DNA of 64,000 nt from Sipunculus nudus (taxonomy: Eukaryota > Annelida > Sipuncula > Golfingiida > Sipunculidae). Below the pieces are notes generated by a model. The model did not search any database. It was given only the letters and a program-made list of their open reading frames with translations, and was not told the origin of the DNA. Each line of letters starts with the position of its first letter. The stretch's first letter is position 1. The translations under genes and the position numbers were made by a program. Of the stretch, positions 37,480 through 49,176 are shown piece by piece. The stretch covers positions 21,991,079-22,055,078 of the forward strand of contig CM049307.1 of assembly GCA_026874595.1 (NCBI GenBank), written 5' to 3'.

Positions 37480-38565
37480 ATGAATATGGGTACAGCGCTT
37501 GTTAAAAAAAGCTCTCAAAATGCATGGAAGAAATTAGTCTTAGGATTTTTTAAACTTGGAGAATACTCATACAACTGTTACCTGGCAAAAGAAAATGTGG
37601 CAGATATAATGCTTTATAAAGACCCCTATTGGGAGAAGATCATGAATCATTGGTGTAGCAACAATTCTTATCATTCCAACACTTTTGAAGACATAATGTC
37701 ACAATGCATATGGTTCAATTCTAATATAAAAATACAAAACAGAACAATATTTTCAAAAAAGTTCTACAATAATGGGATAATATATATAAAGGACTTAATA
37801 AAACATAATCAAGCAAAAAATTATTTTATTAGTTATAAAGAATTATGTGATAAATATAAATGCAATTTTAATTTCCTTGAATATGTTAGTTTATTAAAAG
37901 CGATACCACAAAGAAGGAGACAGATTGTAAAGGAGGTAGAACAACTTATGCCTACACCAATAGAATTAAATTTTAAAATAAATGCTTTTCTAAATACCCA
38001 GAAAAGCACAAAGCAGATATATAATAATATTATTGATAAACAAATAATTGCACCAAAAAAGGCAATACAAATATGGATAATTGATTTAAGTACATCAGAA
38101 GAAAGTGTTTATCAAGGATTTTCTAAGCTGTATAAAACTACAATATCTTCCAAACTGCGCATGTTTCAATATTATATATTACACAGAAGGCTTACTTTGA
38201 ATACATTTCTTTATAAATTGCATATTATTAACACAAGTAAATGCATTTTTTGTGATGAAGTAGATGAAACCCTAAAACACATTTTCTGGGAATGCCCTTT
38301 TACTGTCATATTACGGAGAGAGATCTCGAGAGCTATGCAGAGTAAATTCTCCAATAGACCAGCATTGGAGTTGACAAGCAGCAATTTTTTTCTTGGGAAT
38401 AGAGAAGTGTTCATGGCTGAATATGCTTTCCTTAGCTGTAAAAAATATATTTACAACTGCAGATGTTACAAAAAAAAACCAACACTCCAGGGCTTCACAT
38501 CATTCATAAATGAAATATATATAATTGAAAAAAAAGATAGCAACCAAACGATGCAAACTCAGTAA
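37480..38565 (+). CDS. LINE C-terminal region with zinc finger, intact 361 aa frame
   Basis: This long open frame is the C-terminal part of the LINE polyprotein, downstream of the RT domain. Around residues 253-275 it has TSKCIFCDEVDETLKHIFW followed by EC, the C-x2-C...H...C finger typical of L1/Tx1-type ORF2 tails and thought to bind RNA or DNA. It is preceded by a helical basic region. The upstream sequence (GKINLLKTCVLSQLIYH-like fragments from about 37255) belongs to the same protein but is separated by a stop near 37459, so the ATG at 37480 is unlikely to be a natural start. A related finger occurs in the antisense LINE at 57021-58083. Confidence 0.75.
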   Translation: MNMGTALVKKSSQNAWKKLVLGFFKLGEYSYNCYLAKENVADIMLYKDPYWEKIMNHWCSNNSYHSNTFEDIMSQCIWFNSNIKIQNRTIFSKKFYNNGIIYIKDLIKHNQAKNYFISYKELCDKYKCNFNFLEYVSLLKAIPQRRRQIVKEVEQLMPTPIELNFKINAFLNTQKSTKQIYNNIIDKQIIAPKKAIQIWIIDLSTSEESVYQGFSKLYKTTISSKLRMFQYYILHRRLTLNTFLYKLHIINTSKCIFCDEVDETLKHIFWECPFTVILRREISRAMQSKFSNRPALELTSSNFFLGNREVFMAEYAFLSCKKYIYNCRCYKKKPTLQGFTSFINEIYIIEKKDSNQTMQTQ

Positions 38566-38865
38566 ACATTATGGAAAATGGGCTAATCTATTATGTTTTA
38601 TTTCAGAATAGTTAAAAGTATACTCCCTTTTTAAATCATTACCTAATGATAAATTTAAATTGTTAAGTTTCAAATGAGCCATATAACTATATGACAGCAA
38701 TAGCTTTCTATAAATGTCATGTATGTATTCATTCTCTTTAGTAACTATGTATGTCCTGTTGTTTGATTCCTTTATTACTGTATTACTGTACTGTAACTGT
38801 TATCAGTCTCTATATGTATGATGTATGATATATGTTTGTTACCTGTTTACCCATGTTTTCTTTTC

Positions 38866-38871
38866 AATAAA
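38866..38871 (+). promoter_or_regulatory. AATAAA at the LINE 3' end
   Basis: AATAAA directly precedes the A-rich 3' junction of the LINE and the second target duplication. It may be the polyadenylation signal or part of a short tail. Confidence 0.5.
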
Positions 38872-38909
38872 AAAAGACTATCCGTGCATACCTGAAACCA
38901 GAAAGAATG

Positions 38910-39704
38910 CCTCCAGCTCTCATAGGCCACCCCGTGTAAGGCAGGGTGTGAAAGACAGGCCTCCAGCTCTCATAGGCCACCCCGTGTACAGCAGGGTGAG
39001 AATGTCAGGCCTACAGCTTTCATAGGCCACCCCGTGTAAGGCAGGGTGTGAAAGTCAGGCCTGCAGCTCTCATAGGCCACCCCGTGTAAGGCAGGATGTG
39101 AAAGTCAGGCCTCCATCTCTCATAGGCCACCCCGTGTAAGGCAGGCTGAGAAAGTCAGGCCTACAGCTCTCATAGGCCAGCCCGTGAAATGCAGGGTGAG
39201 AAAGTCAGACCTACAGCTCTCATAGGCCACCCCGTGTAGGCAGGATGTGAAAGTCAGGCCTCCAGCTCTCATAGGCCACCCCGTGTAAGGCAGGGTGTGA
39301 AAGTCAGGCCTCCAGCTCTCATAGGCCACCCCGTGTAAGGCAGAATGTGAAAGTCAGGCCTCCAGCTCTCATAGGCCACCCCGTGTAAGGCAGGGTGTGA
39401 AAGTCAGGCCTCCAGCTCTCATAGGCCACCCCGTGTAAGGCAGGGTGTGAAAGTCAGGCCTCCATCTCTCATAGGCCACCACGTGTAAGGCAGGGTGTGA
39501 AAGTCAGGCCTCCAGCTCTCATAGGCCACCCCGTGTAAGGCAGGGTGTGAAAGTCAGGCCTCAATCTCTCATAGGCCACCACGTGTAAGGCAGGGTGTGA
39601 AAGTCAGGCCTCCATCTCTCATAGGCCACCCCGTGTAAGGCAGGGTGTGAAAGTCAGGCCTCCATCTCTCATAGGCCACCCCGTGTAAGGCAGGGTGTGA
39701 AAGT
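38910..39704 (-). repeat. 50 bp minisatellite, ~16 copies
   Basis: A 50 bp unit containing TCTCATAGGCCACCCCGTGT and GCAGGGTGTGAAAGTCAGGC is repeated with few substitutions; for example AAGTCAGGCC recurs at 39301, 39351 and 39401. It starts 24 bp after the LINE target duplication. The minus-strand frame through it reflects the repeat and is not a gene. Confidence 0.95.
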
Positions 39705-41860
39705 TCAAGCAGAGTATATAGACTCCAAACGAAAGCTCTCAATTTCCCGACAGTACTTAAAAACCGGTAAAATGGTGTCCGACATTAATTTAAAATGAGT
39801 TATATGTCTAAGAAAGATAATATGAAACTTGTACAATGTAATTTTTGTCATCTGTGCCTGGCAAAGTATACTCAATGCATGCATGCTGTTACAGGTACAT
39901 ATAGAAGTGTGATTGAATAATGGAATACATAGAATCTAAGGTTAAAGGCGGAAGCTGATGGAATTCAGTGTATATAATTTTCACTTCTTCTTCATCTCAC
40001 ACTTAACATAAGGGTTAACTGGAAACCGGCCCCTGTGGTCTAAGGGTAGACTAACAAAAAAGTGCGCTTTTCGGGGGTTCCTGAGTGGATTTTAGGGATT
40101 ATAACCTGCTCAGGGCTTGGCCCCCCAGATTCTAACTGCCTCTACCCCAACAGCATATCTTTAAGCAAGAACAATAAACCATTATTAAACCAATCAGAGA
40201 TTTCCTTGACGTGTCACAACAGATGCAATTAAAGAAAGGTGTGCACAGGGGCTGAATAAAAGTGCAATTAGACTGAATAGAGTTGCCATGTAATCAAGGC
40301 TAAGCAATTACAGTCATTATGTAAATACCTGGCAACTCAGCTCTGACATTTGAATACACAAAGTCTCAATTAACTTATAAACACCTGCAACTTACAAAAT
40401 ATATAATCATGATGAAATACAGAGAGTGAGAATTGTAATAATAGACTGGCCCTTAGTACATTACAGTATGATCCAGCGATGTGGACGATTACACAACCGC
40501 GCAGGACCCGCAGGTTCAATAATCATCGGGCCTGGTTAATACCAAGATATAAAATGACAGGAGGCGTGTGCGATTGCTCTATCGTGTAGTCAGAAGCCAG
40601 AATGGAATTCTACATATGAAAGTGCTTATTAAAACTACCTGTACATACATATAAATAAATAAAGGCGGTTACCTTTAACAAAAAATATAAAAAATAGCAA
40701 TCGGGTTTACAAAAGACGTGTAAAATAAACTGTCCTGTTGTCTAAAATGCTTTAGAAAATCTTTCATTTGAAGTATAAGCGATTGCAGAGTTCAAGTTTT
40801 AATCGCATTTAATTCAGTCAATGAAAATGCTGGGTTATTAAGAGTAGCAATTATAGATTTCTAAGAACACAAGCGTGCGAGGCTGCTGAATTTGCAAGTG
40901 AAATTATCATGTTCTTAAGCCAAGGTACGAACGCATGCTTAATTTAACGTCACGTTGTTATTTTGTCAACAATGACTCAAATGTTCTCGATCTATTTTGG
41001 TCACATAAACAGTCTGTTTGAATATATAAATAACACGCAAGTGGAGCTGACGCATCTCCCCTCAATAGTTAAATTCTCAATAAGGCTTCCATGTGTAACT
41101 GGAGCTTTTACGGAGGCCTTTATTGTATGCAATTAATTGGTTATCTGGTGGTGGTGGCGTGTAGTTCTTACGCATGTTTTTTAAAACTCTCCCCAGCCGC
41201 CAGCGTCTCTCGCCCACGCTGACACATGATAGGTCAAACGGGCCCTGATTTACAAGTGGGAGTCGGTGACAAAAAAATTGTTGAATAGAGATTACTTGAG
41301 ATGATGAAAATAGTACAGCTTTCCTAGTGCAGCTCACGTCGAAATCAGATCGGGCTCCACTATCATCTCCATCAATCGCAAAAAAGGATGCAAATGTCAC
41401 CTCGGTTGGATTACCTCTTTCTCTGACGCCTACTACCTGCTTGTGAAATGTGTTTTTCCCAATGCCTTTTTCTGTCACTTTCTACTCCAAGAAATATTAT
41501 AGATACTGCTAAATTGGCCGTTTTTGTCTGGGTAAATGCCACGACACCGTCTTATTATTCTATACAGGGAGGGGTGTTCTGCAGGAATACGTATCCTATC
41601 CCTGTTTTATTTATCGGTTTTTATCCGATTTTTTTTACAGTTTCGTTCAGAATATGGCTTTCATTTAGAGCAAAACATGCGAAATCGCATCAGGTGAAAG
41701 CGGAGTGATTGGTGTGAATGGACATGATAAGAAACACCCCGGTCGCGGTACTAACAGCAATGGTCGTGTTTGAGGGTGATCGGGAGACAGCGCTGGTTTT
41801 CAGGCGGGGTTTAAATTAAGATCTTAGATCGTGTTCTGTTTCCGTCTGTCTCTCTTTCTT

Positions 41861-41863
<3 letters not shown>
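39705..41863. other. Non-coding interval
   Basis: Sequence with no recognised gene or repeat. Short frames around 41077-41708 have no family resemblance. Confidence 0.45.

Positions 41864-41939
<76 letters not shown>
41864..41939. repeat. (CT)n-(TA)n compound microsatellite
   Basis: About 15 CT units followed by about 23 TA units, ending exactly at the LTR inserted at 41940. The TA repeat resumes at 42771. Confidence 0.95.
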
Positions 41940-41943
<4 letters not shown>

Positions 41944-42767
41944 ACGGAACCTAATATCAACAGATCACGTATGCGTGATAAACATAAATTTGGTAATGGA
42001 GATAAAAAAATCAGATTCTGTAACACTAGGCAGCGTGAATTGTCTAGGGAATGAATAAAGAAGTCAGTGTTTTTTGTTAACAAATAATTAGAATTTATTC
42101 TTAAAACAATCCTAACATTACAATACACTAAATCAATACAGTGTTACAGTATAATAACAGTGCAACAGTGAATCAATACAAGTATATATAAATAAAGTGT
42201 ACAGTACCCAGATACCACCAGTGTCACAGCGACAACAATTCATTTATAACATACAACCCAGATGAACAGTTAACATAAATCTTCTCAGAGAATAACAGTC
42301 CAGTTCATTCACAAAATCAACCGTTGTAATCCCAAAGAGAAGTTCTTGTTATAATCCCGAAAGTTAACTGAAGACTATATAAGATCCGTCATAAATTTAG
42401 AAGAAAATCTATAACTGCCGCACTTATCGGAAAAAGGTCCACAACTGACTTACACGCTTCTGTGTCCGCTTAAATAATTCTCTCCTCTCTCCCGACTCTA
42501 AAACACAGTCCCTTATTTATAACTTATCACCACAAGCCGAGAACTTTCCCTTTCTCGAACGATCCAAAGAACCCAATACTACACACGTTGCAGGAAACAT
42601 GTAGAACAACATCGCTGTGTTTCTACATATCAGGGTTCACACGTGGTCCGGCCCGGCTCGGCCAGGCGAGAAAGCCACAGACTAGTATGACCGCTGTGTT
42701 AACATGTGGGCAGCACCCGGCCAGCTAGAACAAGGAACGCTGTAGCGTAGCACCGCCAGGGCTTGAG

Positions 42768-42770
<3 letters not shown>
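41940..42770 (-). mobile_element. Solo LTR, reverse orientation, related to the 48.1-59.6 kb element
   Basis: The plus strand begins TGTTACGGAACCTAATAT, the complement of the 3' end of the LTRs at 48104 and 58798, and ends GCTTGAGCCA, so the LTR has TG...CA termini. Shared blocks include the equivalents of CTTTCTCGCCTGG, a gene-length-conserved GCGGACAcAGAAGCGTGT and CACGCTGCCTAGTGTTAC. The 5' end (TGGCTCAAGCCC) differs from TGTTACAGGTAC of the full element, so this is a diverged subfamily. No internal region is attached: it is a solo LTR left by recombination, inserted within TA repeats. Confidence 0.85.

Positions 42771-42824
<54 letters not shown>
42771..42824. repeat. (AT)n microsatellite
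   Basis: About 27 AT units immediately after the solo LTR, the continuation of the tract at 41893-41939 that the LTR split. Confidence 0.95.
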
Positions 42825-42828
<4 letters not shown>

Positions 42829-45800
42829 TATATATTACATTCTTATTTCTTTGTGCCCACAATGAGGTTTTAAGACAGATGTACCTCAACTTAGACCCTT
42901 TGTGTACTATTTATTAAATTCCATAAGTTTCTTTAAGAGTTAAATTAGTTGGACTTTAAAAAAGCAGGGAATTGGGTTGACTGAGCATCCGAATATAATT
43001 AGGTCTCAAATAAAACTAGACATATTTTTTGCATAATGGCAGTAAAAACACACGAAATAAATGTCTCAAATATTATCTTCTCGGAAGATCGCATGCTTCT
43101 GTTCAGTAGATACAAGCATTTCGATAATGTCATAACTCTTTTTCCTAAAGATATAAATTTGTTCATTTTCGCCTTTGTTGAATGACCTTTTGACCTTTGA
43201 TGACCTGATTATCAGAACAATTTGCATATTGATAAATTTAATGTAAGAAACATTTTTAAGTGGTAATTTATTTTAAATTGCTATAAATTGATCTAAAGAT
43301 ATAGCAATTTATGTTTCCCTACCCCTAAATGCCTTCTTTTTAAGCAACCATAGGCAATACCGATTCATTGTCGGTATACCAGCAGTCTATTATCGCTTTT
43401 TTGTTATGGTTAATGGTCTAGTTCCAGAAAGTATGTAATAATATCGGGGATATTTCATGCCCAAGGGAACCTCCGCAACTAATGAACTATATTGGTGCCT
43501 GCCACACAGTAAAACTTTCCAAATCGAATTGGATATATAGTATATTGACGTCATGTGGCTCAATATTTTTTATTCAAACCTGTAATGACCTTAAAATATA
43601 ATCTTTACCTTCTATGCTTTCATTAGCCGCATCGAGTGCGAAAATGGGACCAGTGTACGCTTATCTGTTGCCGTTTATGTTTCTCTAAGCCTTTGTCGAC
43701 ATTTTTGTAAAAATAACATTTTCGTTTTCCGAGTTTAGAGGTCTGTAATAGACAATAAGCTACTCATTTGGCACTGCTATCACACAGAAATGTAAAGTAG
43801 TGGTAATAAATTTTTCCACTATTTGCCACCTGTTTGATAACAAAATTAGCCACCTGGCCCATGGATTATATATATCCAAAATACTCCATTAGATGTGGCC
43901 GGAGTGAACAAAGTTATAATCCTATATCAATATGTCCTCTTTAACATAGGGGAGGAGGTCCGAAGAGATCTGGGCAGGGATCCTTTCTTCATTTGGGGGG
44001 GGGGGGGGGGGCGCGCTTCGTAGTCGGGGCTTCTGTCCGGTCACCTGCGGATTGTCCCTCGCAGAAATTCAGAAGCGGGGCCGTGTGTGTGTTTGTGGGA
44101 TGGGGGGGGGGGGGGGGGGGGGCTAGGACTATAGGACCAGGATCTAGCTTTTAGAGTCATTAGACACGGTTGAGGTAATCTGGAATCACCGCCCCGGTTG
44201 TCTCTTTAGACTATAAATGTTGAGGAGCCGATAGACGCGACGCCAACTAAGCTAACCCAGCGGGATCCGAGAGACCGCCATCGTTTTAAGCATCGTTTTA
44301 AACAGCATCTTTTTTAACAGCATCTTTTTTAAAGGGTTTCAGACCAATTATGTGGCGTGAACCCCCCCCCCCCCCCCCCGCCCCTTTCCGGACTTGGGGG
44401 GCCTCTTGACATTAGCCCCCCCCCCCCCCCCTTGGGAATGTTTGACCCCTACTTTTCCTTAATCCTGCTATTTCTGTTATTTCTCAGCAAACAAGACAAT
44501 GGTTTATCATCATCACGTTGTCTGTCCTGAAATAGTAAACATGCAGCAACATCTTCCAATTAAAGCTCGATTGTATTAAACTCTTAAAAATCTGCTCTAA
44601 ATATGATTAACCGTTAACCAATAATTGTAGAGATCCGGAAATGCCCAGTGATCAAAATGGAAGGCTCCCCAGGGTCATGACCAAAAGAATTAAGTCAAAA
44701 TAGATATAAAGAACAAAATAACCATTTTTGGGTAAAAACTCTTGGGTGTTGTATTTCACTTCACAGCTTGTCTGTTATTGTACCTTTCACGCGTGGTAAA
44801 TATCAATAGTAATTTTCAGTTCTATATATATCCCTCAAGTAGGCTTATATATACATATAAGTGTCATCAGGTGGTTACCAGCGGGAAGTGGTTTGGACTT
44901 ATTTACCGCGAACTGACGCAATAGCAAACCACGACATATTTATTGTGGTCTAAATATACGGGGAAGACTGTATCGTGTCAGATTGAAACGAAGCAATATT
45001 TCTTGTACTGAATATACCGTAAGTGCTTCTGAGTGGGGAATTAGCTAGGTCCCTTATCAATGTTAACGTTGCCTAAACATCGCAGGATGGTTAATATAAT
45101 TAAATCCAAGCTGATTCGTTTTTATAAGCCTTACAATGTCTGGTTATTAGGGACGCAATAAGCCCCCTCCGAGACAGTTTTCGATTAAACTAGTCACCCA
45201 CGGTCCACCTACGTGTACTTAATTAACATCCACGTTATGTCGTTACGGAAGTTCTACAATCAATACCGGAAGAACGGAACGTGCTTTCCTGTAGGCTGGA
45301 CGTCATTTCTGTCTGTGAAAATATTCTTATTATTTGATTTAGCGAGGCCTACTCGTCTTACATGCGTAAATTTACTCATTGAGAGTACGTGACAGAATTA
45401 CAAACACTTCTACCTTTAACCCGAATATAGATCCATATGACCTTTTCATGTTTAAACGTATGTTTGTGTGTTGGTTGCGGTTTTTATTACAGTCGCCAGC
45501 TTTCGGCTTCCGGTCGTGTCTGTCAAAATGTCTGTCTGTCTGTTTGTTTGTCCATCAATTTTTACAGACATATCTGAAGGACAATCATCAAACATTTTAT
45601 GAATGACCAAGGCTCAAAGGCTATAGTTTTCTATGCGGACATGGCACCAGGTTGCGTTACAGGTTGAACAGTATTCAGTGTAACATACTATTTTTGTGCG
45701 ATATCACAATTACTGTAAATAATACACATTTTTAAAGTTGCACGAAAAATATGATTCAGCCTGAAATGGAAATGTAAAATATTGAGTTTCTTTTTCTTTT

Positions 45801-45986
45801 CTCCACAAGAGGGGTATACGCGTTCATTCCCATTCATGCGTGTGTGAGGGTGTGTGTGTGATTGTTCACGACATAACTCACGCAATCGTGAACGGAATCG
45901 AAGCATGACGTGTGCAATTATGAATCTGAGAATATAAGAGCATGCCAACACGGATTGGCGAGTATTTCACAATCGGGACCTCCATA
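42825..45986. other. Non-coding interval with G and C tracts
   Basis: No gene is recognised. Homopolymer tracts of about 14-20 bp occur near 43996 (G), 44103 (G), 44365 (C) and 44418 (C). The remaining sequence is AT-rich. Confidence 0.45.
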
Positions 45987-46394
45987 CACTGTTAGAAGAA
46001 AGGGTTTTCCATAAGAGTGTTCCCCAAAACCCCAGGACTCAGTTGAATAAACCTTACCACCGACGGGCAAAGGGTTTAAGCCATAACTCCCTTCGTTAAA
46101 CCAATTTTATTTTGACAAACACCCTTTTGGAAACTTTAAAATATATTTTCTCTAAATGCCACAAGAGGGTAAAAGCGCAGCCCACACGTTCATTTTTTTT
46201 TCGGATACACACGGGTGTCACCGGCTGTGATATCACGTGATTTTTTATGCACGCGCATCGAACCAAAAACCAGGTGTTTTTGAAGCAAGCTACATTTACT
46301 GTGGATGAAGAAAGATTCTCCAAATTTAACAACACAATGTGGCAGTGGCGTCAATTTTTCTTCCAGGTTGGGGGGGGGGGGGTGACTTTGTGTC

Positions 46395-46454
<60 letters not shown>

Positions 46455-46501
46455 TTCAGCGTCTGTGAGTGGCATAAACAACTATATATATATATATATG
46501 A

Positions 46502-46532
<31 letters not shown>

Positions 46533-46546
46533 TATAGGCCTATATA

Positions 46547-46593
<47 letters not shown>

Positions 46594-47655
46594 TTATTCA
46601 TATTTCAAATAATTAAAATGTTTTAGAAAATAAGTTATTTTGTGAATTCTAATCAAGGTTTAGATGTAACATTTTTTAGTAAATAGATCCAAAGTCTTTA
46701 ATTCTTTTTATTAAAATATTTCGTTTGCAATATTGTAATATTATTCTCTGAAAAGTGGGGGAGGGGATGATTACATTGACCATCCCCCCTTGCCAAAAAG
46801 TGGGGGGTATATATACCCCCATCCCCCCTATATTGACGCCCATGCAATGTGGTAGTGCAGTATGAGCAACTGGCACAGTCTTTCGTGCAACAGATGCAAG
46901 ATGGCGATGGGTCAGTAGGGACCTTAAGGGGGGCGTTCTTTTTGACAGCGGCATCCTTTTTTTTCCATTTTCAGCTAATTTTAACCAAATTGTACAGACA
47001 GTTTACCAAATAAGACCTGATTGAATGTGAAAAATTATTGTTGTAAGTAAAAATTTGTATAATTTATGGCGAGTTGAAAACCAAGGAATGTTTTAAGTAG
47101 GACTCTTGCCATGGGTTCATTACCTTTATGGGCCATAAAGGTGTACAAAAGGTTTTGGATGAATTTAAAAGGTTTCTAAAAGGTGCATCACATCTCACAT
47201 TGTGTTGTTAAATCTACTCTTCCACAACATTAAACGTGTTGTTTAACATGAAATTCAGAGATTCAAAACTAAAAACTGCTACACTTACTCTATATATTGG
47301 ATCTAAGACGGAGAATCTTTCTACATCCACTGTCAGTGTAGCTTGCTAAAAAAAAAGAAACATTCGTTAAAGAGGTTTCCAAAGTTATTCCAGAAGGGTT
47401 TTAAGATCCCATAAAGGTGTAAAAATGGTATTTGATAAATTGAAAAAAGTTTTCTAAAAGATTTATTAATACTTGAAGGGTTTCTAGAGGGTTAACTAAA
47501 ACTTGTTAAAGAGGTTTGGGGGGAAAACCCTTAAAAGGTTTGATAGAGAAAGGGTTTTTAAGGAAAATCCTTGAAGGGTGTTTAAAGGGTTTTGCTATTT
47601 GGACACGCTGAAAACCCCCCTTAACCAATTTTAAAACCCCTTAGTTTTAACAGTG
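45987..47655. mobile_element. CACTA-like non-autonomous DNA transposon
   Basis: The left end CACTGTTAGAAGAAAGGGTTTT and the right end, which reads CACTGTTAAAACTAAGGGG on the complement, form imperfect inverted termini. Subterminal regions carry many AAGGGTTTT-type repeats on both sides. CACTG termini suggest the CACTA/EnSpm group, but no clear 2-3 bp duplication was found and there is no transposase frame. A smaller MITE is nested at 46346-46844. Confidence 0.5.
46346..46844. mobile_element. Nested MITE with TA microsatellites
   Basis: TGGCGTCAATTTTT at the left and the complementary TATTGACGCCCA at the right are flanked by CAATGTGGCAG (46335-46345) and CAATGTGGTAG (46845-46855), a 10/11 duplication. 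The interior holds a G-tract, long interrupted TA repeats (46400-46596) and a palindrome around 46802-46820 (GGGGGGTATATATACCCCC). Confidence 0.6.
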
Positions 47656-48103
47656 CATGGCGGAGGCTTTTAACTTGGAATGAAGATTTCTTGTTTCTAT
47701 CTAGGTCACGTTTCATGCTAGACGGGTCTAGTTTTCTGCTCACACTAATGTGATATCTATAATAACAATTTCATCAAACAGATTGGATATAATAAGTTAT
47801 AATAAAACCTAAATAAAACAAGAAAATGAAGATATAGCCATAATCTGTAACCATGGTGTATAAAATCCCATCATGCACCTTAAAGTAATAGCTTCGGGAT
47901 GGGCTTTGAAGAGAGACTTGATTCCATAGATGAACACCAGCATACCTGAAGCAAGACTTACTTAAAACGTTCAAATTCAAAACTTCAAACTTAAATCAAA
48001 TACCTCGATGGAATTTTGTTGTATGCTTAAGAGAAATTCTCTGTCGAAGTTGGCCCTGAGGCAAATGAGTGTTTATTCAGTTTTCATTGTTCTCTGGATA
48101 TAT
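47656..48103. other. Non-coding flank of the LTR retrotransposon
   Basis: No recognised gene. It ends in GGATATAT, which supplies the ATATAT target repeat next to the 5' LTR. Confidence 0.45.
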
Positions 48104-48895
48104 TGTTACAGGTACTCTTTTAATTGTGTGGCACGGGCGTAGCTCGTGTTGTTGTTGAACTCTATGTTTAATCCGTACTGGTTGAACTCTCTTTGTCATA
48201 CTAGCCTTGGGCTTTCTCGCCTGGACACGTTTTTACCATGGTATGTAGAGACACACACAGCGATGTTCTTCTAGATGATTCCTGTGGCGCGTGTTTACTG
48301 TGTTGTGTAAGATCTTTTGGACTGTTCGAAAAGTGGAAAATCCTCGGCTTGGGGTGAAGAGTATATAAAGGGGCTGTGTTTTAGAGCCGAGAGACAGCAG
48401 CAGAGAAGATTTCCAGCGGACGCAAAAGCGTGTGTGTCAGTTTCTTGGACCTTATCCGACGAGTGCGGCAATTATAGATTTTCTTCAGACTTTCTCCTGG
48501 ATTTTGTGCATTTGGACTTCAGTTTACTTTCTGGATTGTTACAAGAGCTTTACACTGGACTGTCATTCTCCGAGAGTATACATTTAAAGAACTTATCGTT
48601 GTGACGGTGGTGGTATCGAGGTACTGTGCACTTTGTGTATTTTACTGTGTGATTGTATTGATTTGTTGTTATACCGCTGTTTTACTGTATAATTGTATTG
48701 ATTTAGCGTATTGTAATGTTAGGGTTGTCTTAAGAATAAATTATGGTTATTTGTTAACAAGAAAAAACTGACTTCTTTATTCATTCCCCTAGACATTTCA
48801 CGCTGCCTAGTGTTACAGAATCTGATTTTTTTTCTCCATTACAAAATTTGTGTTCATCACGCATACGTGATCTGTTTATATTAGGTTCTGTAACA
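48104..48895 (+). repeat. 5' LTR
   Basis: Begins TGTTACAGGTACTC and ends GGTTCTGTAACA. It contains a TATA box (TATATAAA, 48362-48369) and an AATAAA polyadenylation signal (48735-48740), the standard U3-R-U5 signals. It matches the 3' LTR throughout. Confidence 0.95.
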
Positions 48896-48900
48896 TAAGT

Positions 48901-48918
48901 TGGGGGCTCGTCCGGGAT
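48901..48918 (+). promoter_or_regulatory. Primer binding site, tRNA-Pro type
   Basis: TGGGGGCTCGTCCGGGAT starts five bases after the LTR. It is complementary to the 3' end of tRNA-Pro including CCA and is the same 18-mer used by gammaretroviruses with tRNA-Pro primers (family knowledge). Confidence 0.88.
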
Positions 48919-49061
48919 AGCTTAAAAGTTTTGACAATTTATTAGGCCTTGACCTGGACATTGTTTTATCATACATTGTTTACAAGATTACATATTGTTT
49001 ACAGTACATTGTTTACAGGATTTATCTCAGTGTTTTTTTGTTATTGTTTTAATATCTTAAC

Positions 49062-49176
49062 ATGGCAGATTTCAAACCTGAGACATTTGTTGACGATCCC
49101 GACCCTGATCAACTTGAAAAGTTAACAAAGGAACAGTTGTTGCGTTAGGAACAACACTTAGAACTAAATGTGACAA
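49062..49176 (+). pseudogene. gag N-terminal fragment
   Basis: The frame begins with ATG at 49062 (MADFKPETFVDDPDPDQLEK), the first good ATG after the primer site, and encodes an acidic, helical start typical of Gag in this group. A TAG in frame at about 49146 ends it after 28 codons. The coding sequence continues past the stop to about 49176, where the 2.3 kb repeat insertion interrupts it, and resumes near 51457. Confidence 0.6.

Larger units (their letters stand above)
35659..38872 (+). mobile_element. 5'-truncated L1/Tx1-like LINE retrotransposon
   Basis: The 3.2 kb insertion is bounded by the 13 bp duplication AAAGACTATCCGT. It contains the reverse transcriptase and C-terminal zinc-finger region of a non-LTR retrotransposon and ends with TTTTCAATAAAA. 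The apurinic-type endonuclease and ORF1 are absent, consistent with 5' truncation during target-primed reverse transcription. The RT motifs and the long post-RT region with a C-x2-C...H...C finger fit the L1/Tx1 group common in aquatic invertebrates. Confidence 0.85.

Noticed and set aside
40500-40540. tRNA-like GGTTCAAT motif
   Set aside because: Only a B-box-like match; no cloverleaf can be formed around it.
46339-46626. Open frames encoding Tyr-Ile repeats
   Set aside because: They are translations of TA microsatellites.
48317-48604. A 95-codon frame inside the 5' LTR, with a near copy in the 3' LTR
   Set aside because: The LTR carries transcription signals here (TATA box just upstream). 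The frame differs in length between the two LTRs and no known protein is recognised, so a real gene is not supported.
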